From: Prevotella sp.
GTDB taxonomy: Bacteria > Bacteroidota > Bacteroidia > Bacteroidales > Bacteroidaceae
NCBI GenBank assembly: GCA_016283605.1
Contig: JAEENF010000239.1
Location: 1-9,436, forward strand
Length of the DNA stretch: 9,436 nt
Direction: 5' to 3'
Part shown: positions 6,277 through 9,436 of the stretch, piece by piece
Numbering within the stretch: position 1 is the stretch's first letter
Layout of the letters: the number at the start of each line of letters is the position of its first letter
The notes under the pieces: generated by a model
Told to the model about the DNA's origin: nothing
Databases searched by the model: none
Seen by the model: the letters and a program-made list of their open reading frames with translations, nothing else
Program-made: the position numbers and the translations under genes

Positions 6277-6816
6277 ATGAAAAAGAATTTAATGGTAAGG
6301 CGACTGATGACATTAGCATTGCTAATGATTCTTCACTCTTCACTCTTCACTCTTCACTCTATGGCCCAGAAGTTCGCGCTGGTGGATATGGAGTACATCC
6401 TGAAGAATATCCCCGCCTATGAGCGCGCCAACGAGCAATTGAACCAAGTGTCGAAGAAGTGGCAGGCAGAAGTCGATGCCCTTACCACCGAGGCACAGAC
6501 CCTCTATAAGAACTACCAGAACGAGGTTGTTTTCCTCTCGAAGGAACAGAAGCAGGCCCGTCAGGATGCCATCGTTGCCAAGGAGAAGGAAGCCGCAGAC
6601 CTGAAGAAGAAATACTTTGGTCCTGAGGGCGAGCTCTTCAAGAAGCGTACGGCCCTGATGTCGCCCATTCAGGAAGAGATCTACAACGCCGTCAAGGACG
6701 TAGCCGACCTACGTGGTTACCAGCTGGTGCTCGATCGTGCCAGCGACAGCGGCATCATCTTCGGATCTCCCAAGATCGACATCAGTTCAGAAGTCTTAAA
6801 GAAATTAGGATACTAG
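6277..6816 (+). CDS. OmpH/Skp family periplasmic chaperone, first copy
   Basis: A 179-residue protein with a Sec signal peptide (MKKNLMVRRLMTLALLMILH and onward, likely cut near SMAQ/KFA), then the OmpH/Skp layout. A short strand KFALVDMEYILKNIPAY is followed by a long charged coiled-coil arm (about residues 50-120, rich in Lys, Glu, Gln and Ala), and then a return strand with GYQLVLDRASDSGIIFG. Skp-type proteins are trimeric periplasmic holdases that carry unfolded outer-membrane proteins to BamA, and the position 39 bases after bamA fits that role. An alternative start is the Met at residue 6 (6292), which keeps the basic VRR segment. The signal-peptide core is encoded by the same 7-base repeat as in bamA. 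This copy has the KYFGPEGELFKKR segment, an extended tip-like sequence absent from the next two copies. Confidence 0.93.
   Translation: MKKNLMVRRLMTLALLMILHSSLFTLHSMAQKFALVDMEYILKNIPAYERANEQLNQVSKKWQAEVDALTTEAQTLYKNYQNEVVFLSKEQKQARQDAIVAKEKEAADLKKKYFGPEGELFKKRTALMSPIQEEIYNAVKDVADLRGYQLVLDRASDSGIIFGSPKIDISSEVLKKLGY
6331..6361 (+). repeat. Heptamer array (CACTCTT)3-4 inside the first ompH signal sequence
   Basis: A partial unit CTT is followed by three perfect CACTCTT units (6334-6354) and one variant CACTCTA (6355-6361). They code for LHSSLFTLHS. Unlike bamA and the third ompH, no opposite-orientation array lies upstream; the gap before this gene (6238-6276) holds only a short GTGAAT. Confidence 0.93.
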
Positions 6817-6849
6817 AAAATAATTAAGAATTAATAAATCAAATTAGAA

Positions 6850-7356
6850 ATGAAGAAGATTATTCTTTGCGCTATTTGCGCAATCTGCGGTTTCACCACC
6901 GCCAATGCTCAGGCCAAGTTCGGCCATGTGAACACTCAGGAGATCATCCAGGCTATGCCCGAGTACACTAAGGCTAAGAGCGAGATCGACGCCCTGCAGC
7001 AGCAGTACGAGGCCGATCTGAAGTCTATGCAGGACGAGTTGCAGAAGAAGGCTGAGGCTTTTGACAAGGAGCAGGCCACTCTGCCCGATAACATCAAGCA
7101 GCGTCGCAACCAGGAGCTGCAGGACATGTACACCAAGATCCAGCAGAGCTATCAGGACAACCAGCAGGCTCTTCAGAAGGCTTCTTCTGATAAGATGCAG
7201 GCTATCACCACCAAAGTTCTCGAGGCCATCAAAACCGTTGGTCAGGAGGGCGGCTATGTCTATATCATGGAGATGAACGCAGGTATCCCTTACATCAGCA
7301 CCACGCTGTCTTCCGATGTCACCGCTCAGGTCAAGACCAAACTGGGACTGAAGTAA
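6850..7356 (+). CDS. OmpH/Skp family periplasmic chaperone, second copy
   Basis: A 168-residue OmpH/Skp-type protein. The signal peptide is MKKIILCAICAICGFTTANA, with a good cleavage site ANA/QAKFG. The mature protein opens with KFGHVNTQEIIQAMPEYTKA, has a Gln/Lys/Glu/Ala-rich coiled-coil arm at about residues 45-120, and closes with GGYVYIMEMNAGIPYIS, the returning core strands. It is probably a periplasmic chaperone for outer-membrane proteins. It starts 33 AT-rich bases after the first copy. Codon use is richer in GCT, GAG and CAG than in the flanking OmpH genes and closer to pckA, suggesting it may be the most highly expressed of the three; that is inference. Its signal peptide lacks the heptamer but has its own 9-base repeat. 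Confidence 0.93.
   Translation: MKKIILCAICAICGFTTANAQAKFGHVNTQEIIQAMPEYTKAKSEIDALQQQYEADLKSMQDELQKKAEAFDKEQATLPDNIKQRRNQELQDMYTKIQQSYQDNQQALQKASSDKMQAITTKVLEAIKTVGQEGGYVYIMEMNAGIPYISTTLSSDVTAQVKTKLGLK
6868..6888 (+). repeat. Short 9-base repeat in the second ompH signal sequence
   Basis: TGCGCTATT, TGCGCAATC and TGC encode Cys-Ala-Ile twice and then Cys. The palindrome TTGCGCAA (6876-6883) sits at the junction. It is short and imperfect. Confidence 0.6.
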
Positions 7357-7360
7357 GATT

Positions 7361-7409
7361 AGTGAATAGTTAATAGTGAATAGTGATTAGTTAATAGTTA
7401 ATAGTGATA
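7361..7409 (+). repeat. Heptamer array (AGTKAAT)7 upstream of the third ompH
   Basis: Seven consecutive units: AGTGAAT, AGTTAAT, AGTGAAT, AGTGATT, AGTTAAT, AGTTAAT and AGTGATA. The array fills nearly the whole 58-base gap and ends 5 bases before the ATG at 7415. It is the same heptamer family as at the uppS/bamA junction with the last base changed from G to T, and it matches the variant in the signal sequence that follows. Confidence 0.92.
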
Positions 7410-7489
7410 TTGATATGAAGAATAAGAAGACCATCATCGCATTAAGAATGGTAGCAATACTATTCGCTATTCACTGTTCACTATTCACT
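7375..7489 (+). promoter_or_regulatory. Possible mRNA hairpin enclosing the start of the third ompH
   Basis: AGTGAATAGTGA (7375-7386) is perfectly complementary over 12 bases to TCACTATTCACT (7478-7489), and AGTGAATAGT at 7361-7370 offers a second pairing. The 91-base loop contains the ATG at 7415. This is the same arrangement as at bamA with a different repeat variant. The complementarity is observed; a function is inferred. Confidence 0.38.
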
Positions 7490-7966
7490 GCTTTTGCCCA
7501 AGAAGAAGAGGCAAAAGCACCTATCCGTTTTGGTTGGCTCAGCTATGAGACCGCTCTGACCTCGATGCCGCAGTACGCTGTCATTCAGAAACAGATGGCC
7601 GATCTCCGTGCGCAGTATCAGGCCGAGACCAAACGCGTCGAAGAGGAGTTCAACCGCAAGTACGAAGAGTTCCTCGAAGGTCAGCGTGAGTTTCCCAAGA
7701 CCATCCTGCAGAAGCGCCAGACCGAGCTTCAGGAACTGATGGAGAAAAACATCGCCTTCAAGGAAGAGAGCCGTCAGCAGCTTGCAAAAGCCGAAGCCGA
7801 GGCAATGGCGCCGCTGAAGGTGCGACTCTCTGAAGCCATCGCCAAGATTGCTGCCGAACGCGGTCTCGCTCTCGTCGTCAATACCGACTCCAACGCCTGT
7901 CCCTTCATCAATCCTGAGATGGGCGAAGACATCAACGAATTAGTCATCGCAGCGCTCGCGAAATGA
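7415..7966 (+). CDS. OmpH/Skp family periplasmic chaperone, third copy
   Basis: A 183-residue OmpH/Skp-type protein with a Sec signal peptide (basic start MKNKK, core containing LFAIHCSLFTAFA, cut before QEEEAK). An acidic linker follows, then the family core: IRFGWLSYETALTSMPQY, a charged coiled-coil arm at about residues 60-135, and RGLALVVNTDSNACPFINPEMG at the end. It is probably a periplasmic chaperone for outer-membrane proteins. It is clearly diverged from the two preceding copies, including a single cysteine in NACPF. The start at 7415 is preferred over Met12 because only it supplies the positive charges of a signal-peptide n-region. The stop overlaps the murI start as ATGA (7963-7966), suggesting translational coupling. 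Its leader and its signal sequence carry matching heptamer arrays in opposite orientation. Confidence 0.92.
   Translation: MKNKKTIIALRMVAILFAIHCSLFTAFAQEEEAKAPIRFGWLSYETALTSMPQYAVIQKQMADLRAQYQAETKRVEEEFNRKYEEFLEGQREFPKTILQKRQTELQELMEKNIAFKEESRQQLAKAEAEAMAPLKVRLSEAIAKIAAERGLALVVNTDSNACPFINPEMGEDINELVIAALAK
7462..7489 (+). repeat. Heptamer array (ATTCACT)4 inside the third ompH signal sequence
   Basis: Units are ATTCGCT (7462-7468), ATTCACT (7469-7475), GTTCACT (7476-7482) and ATTCACT (7483-7489). They code for FAIHCSLFT, closely parallel to the FTLHSSLFT of bamA. The variant (A where bamA has C) matches the upstream AGTGAAT array. Confidence 0.9.
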
Positions 7967-8793
7967 CCCAAGCCCCAGGTCCTATCGGCATCTTCGACAG
8001 CGGCTACGGCGGACTGACCATCCTGCACGGTATCCGTCAGCTGCTTCCCCAGTACGATTACCTCTATCTGGGCGACAATGCCCGTGCCCCCTACGGCCCA
8101 CGCAGTTTCGATGTGGTCTATGAGTTCACGCGCCAGGCAGTCATCAAGCTCTTCGAGATGGGTTGCCACCTCATCATTCTGGGTTGTAACACAGCCTCAG
8201 CAAAAGCCTTGCGCACCATTCAGGAGAACGACATTCCACAGATCGATCCAGAGCGTCGAGTATTGGGTGTCATCCGTCCTACAGCAGAAGTCATCGGCGA
8301 CCTCACTAAAAGCCGTCACGTGGGCGTCCTCGCCACCGAGGGCACCATCAAGAGCGAGAGCTATAACCTCGAGATTAAAAAGCTGTATCCTGACATCCAG
8401 GTCTCTGGTGTCGCCTGTCCCTTCTGGGTGCCCCTCGTCGAATACAACGAGGCCGATTCTCCTGGTGCCGACTATTTCGTGAAGAAGCGCATCGATCAGA
8501 TTATGCGCCTCGATCCTGCCATCGATGCCATCATCCTCGGCTGCACCCATTATCCGTTGCTGATGCCGAAGATCCTGAAATACCTCCCTGCAGGTGTGCG
8601 CGTCATCCCTCAGGGCGAATACGTCGCTGAGAGCCTTAAGTCCTATCTCGATCGTCACCCCCAGATGGAAGCCAAGTGCTCCAAGGGTGCCGACGTCCAC
8701 TATCTCACCACCGAAAACCCCGATAAGTTCAAGGAGTCCGCACAACTCTTCCTCCACGAACAGGTCGAGGTCGAAACCATCACCCTCGGATAA
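7963..8793 (+). CDS. murI: Glutamate racemase
   Basis: A 276-residue cytoplasmic enzyme that converts L-glutamate to D-glutamate for the peptidoglycan stem peptide, without a cofactor. Family motifs are intact: IGIFDSGYGGLTI (Asp12, Ser13), YLGDNARAPYG (35-45), the first catalytic cysteine in LGCNTASA (Cys75), and the second in LGCTHYPLL (Cys194, followed by His196). The length is normal for the family. The ATG overlaps the stop of the third ompH by 4 bases, and no other start gives the intact N-terminus. It is the last gene of the run and ends 22 bases from the convergent ftsZ. I see no convincing terminator in that gap. Confidence 0.97.
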   Translation: MTQAPGPIGIFDSGYGGLTILHGIRQLLPQYDYLYLGDNARAPYGPRSFDVVYEFTRQAVIKLFEMGCHLIILGCNTASAKALRTIQENDIPQIDPERRVLGVIRPTAEVIGDLTKSRHVGVLATEGTIKSESYNLEIKKLYPDIQVSGVACPFWVPLVEYNEADSPGADYFVKKRIDQIMRLDPAIDAIILGCTHYPLLMPKILKYLPAGVRVIPQGEYVAESLKSYLDRHPQMEAKCSKGADVHYLTTENPDKFKESAQLFLHEQVEVETITLG

Positions 8794-8815
8794 GCGCGGT
8801 CATCGCGTCGCTACG

Positions 8816-9436
8816 TTATTCTGCGACGTCCTTGATCAGGTTATTCAACCACTGTTTCCACTTATCCAACATCGTTGGTTCTTCTATTTCCTCTTCAACT
8901 GGCTCAGGTTCTGGGTCCGCAGGTTCAGGTTCTGGCGCTGGTTCTACCTCGAATTCCAGTTCCTGCTGGATTGCACCTGCCATCGTAGGCTTAACCACAG
9001 GTCTGTAGAGTTTCTTGATGATTTCCTCATAGTAGTCGTCCTCATTACTATGCACATCCATCTGGACCTCCTTTTCCAGATGATCCTCCATACCCGTCGC
9101 CAGGATGGTCACCTTCGCATCCTCACCCAGCGAGTCGTCCGTAGCCGTTCCCCAAATGACATCGATATTCGGATCCAGCTGGTCAAAGAAGTCATCGATC
9201 TCCTGCAGTTCTCTCACGAAGATTGGATGCTCGTCGCTCGCGTAGATATTAAATAGTATGCGCTTGGCCTTGCCGATATCATTACCGTAGAGCAGCGGCG
9301 AGTCGAGAGCATTCATAATAGCCTTCTCCACACGATGCTCCCCACTGGCCCTTCCCATCGCCATGATAGCGCCACCACCGTTTCTCATCGTGGTCTCCAC
9401 ATCGCGGAAGTCACTCTTGATACCTCCGTCGCTGGG
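8816..9436 (-). CDS. ftsZ: Cell division protein FtsZ, C-terminal part (5' end cut by window)
   Basis: The minus-strand frame is open from the window edge at 9436 to the stop at 8816-8818 (206 residues visible). The sequence fits the C-terminal half of FtsZ: SDFRDVETTMRNGGGAIMAMG and ASGEHRVEKAIMNALDSPLL correspond to the T7-loop-following region, and KRILFNIYAS, NIDVIWGTATDDSLG and AKVTILATGM to the C-terminal subdomain. FtsZ is the tubulin-like GTPase that forms the division ring; the GTP-binding part is outside the window. After the folded part comes a variable linker rich in Glu and Pro (EVEPAPEPEPADPEPEPVEE), then a final PTMLDKWKQWLNNLIKDVAE that could form an amphipathic helix. The proteobacterial-type core DIPAFLR is not visible at the C-terminus. 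ftsZ usually ends the dcw cell-wall/division cluster, which may lie to the right. Confidence 0.96.
   Translation of the reverse strand, partial: PSDGGIKSDFRDVETTMRNGGGAIMAMGRASGEHRVEKAIMNALDSPLLYGNDIGKAKRILFNIYASDEHPIFVRELQEIDDFFDQLDPNIDVIWGTATDDSLGEDAKVTILATGMEDHLEKEVQMDVHSNEDDYYEEIIKKLYRPVVKPTMAGAIQQELEFEVEPAPEPEPADPEPEPVEEEIEEPTMLDKWKQWLNNLIKDVAE

Noticed and set aside
7361..7489. Repeat arrays considered as CRISPR
   Set aside because: The units are contiguous 7-mers without spacers, partly inside a coding sequence, and no cas gene is present.
8197..8757. 186-codon minus-strand frame inside murI
   Set aside because: It is antisense to a complete glutamate racemase, with no independent start signal or domain.
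8794..8815. CGCG-GTCAT-CGCG hairpin between murI and ftsZ as a bidirectional terminator
   Set aside because: The stem is only four base pairs with no T-run on either side.
8594..9256. 220-codon plus-strand frame across the end of murI and into ftsZ
   Set aside because: It is out of frame with murI and antisense to ftsZ, both certain from motifs. Its translation is Ser/Pro/Thr- then Arg/Phe-rich without family features.

Overview
The window looks like chromosomal DNA of a Bacteroidales bacterium, most likely Prevotella or a close relative. The evidence is a DUF6242-type lipoprotein, a DUF6089/PorG-type barrel gene directly upstream of uppS and bamA, several Skp/OmpH genes in tandem before murI, and one good match to the Bacteroidetes -7 promoter element (TAnnTTTG) at 920-927. 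No phage, transposon, CRISPR or tRNA sequence was seen.

Layout. (1) Bases 1-557 are the 3' end of pckA (ATP-dependent PEP carboxykinase), closed by a clear hairpin terminator at 597-628. (2) Bases 558-955 are a 398-base gap. It is not empty: it holds a possible 31-codon single-membrane-span peptide gene (670-765) with its own SD-like sequence and hairpin terminator, then an AT-rich stretch with a promoter. (3) Bases 956-8793 are one long same-strand run: DUF6242 lipoprotein, DUF6089/PorG-like barrel, uppS, bamA, three tandem OmpH/Skp genes and murI. Gaps are 3 to 79 bases, and the last OmpH gene overlaps murI by 4 bases. (4) Bases 8816-9436 are the 3' part of ftsZ on the minus strand, convergent with murI and only 22 bases from it.

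The run is an envelope-building operon. UppS makes the undecaprenyl carrier for peptidoglycan and surface glycans, MurI makes D-glutamate for peptidoglycan, BamA inserts outer-membrane barrels, and the OmpH/Skp proteins are likely periplasmic chaperones for those barrels. The DUF6089 protein is the positional counterpart of PorG of the type IX secretion system in Porphyromonas.

The most unusual signal is a family of tandem 7-base repeats. (CACTCTT)n or (ATTCACT)n codes for the hydrophobic part of the signal peptides of bamA, the first ompH and the third ompH. The same heptamer in the opposite orientation forms arrays just upstream of bamA (overlapping the end of uppS) and just upstream of the third ompH. 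In each of these two places the upstream array matches the sequence variant of its own downstream array, giving perfect 16-base and 12-base complementary segments that enclose the start codon. This could be a start-region mRNA hairpin, a slipping repeat, or a dispersed repeat family adopted as signal-peptide code. I know of no description of it, but could not search.
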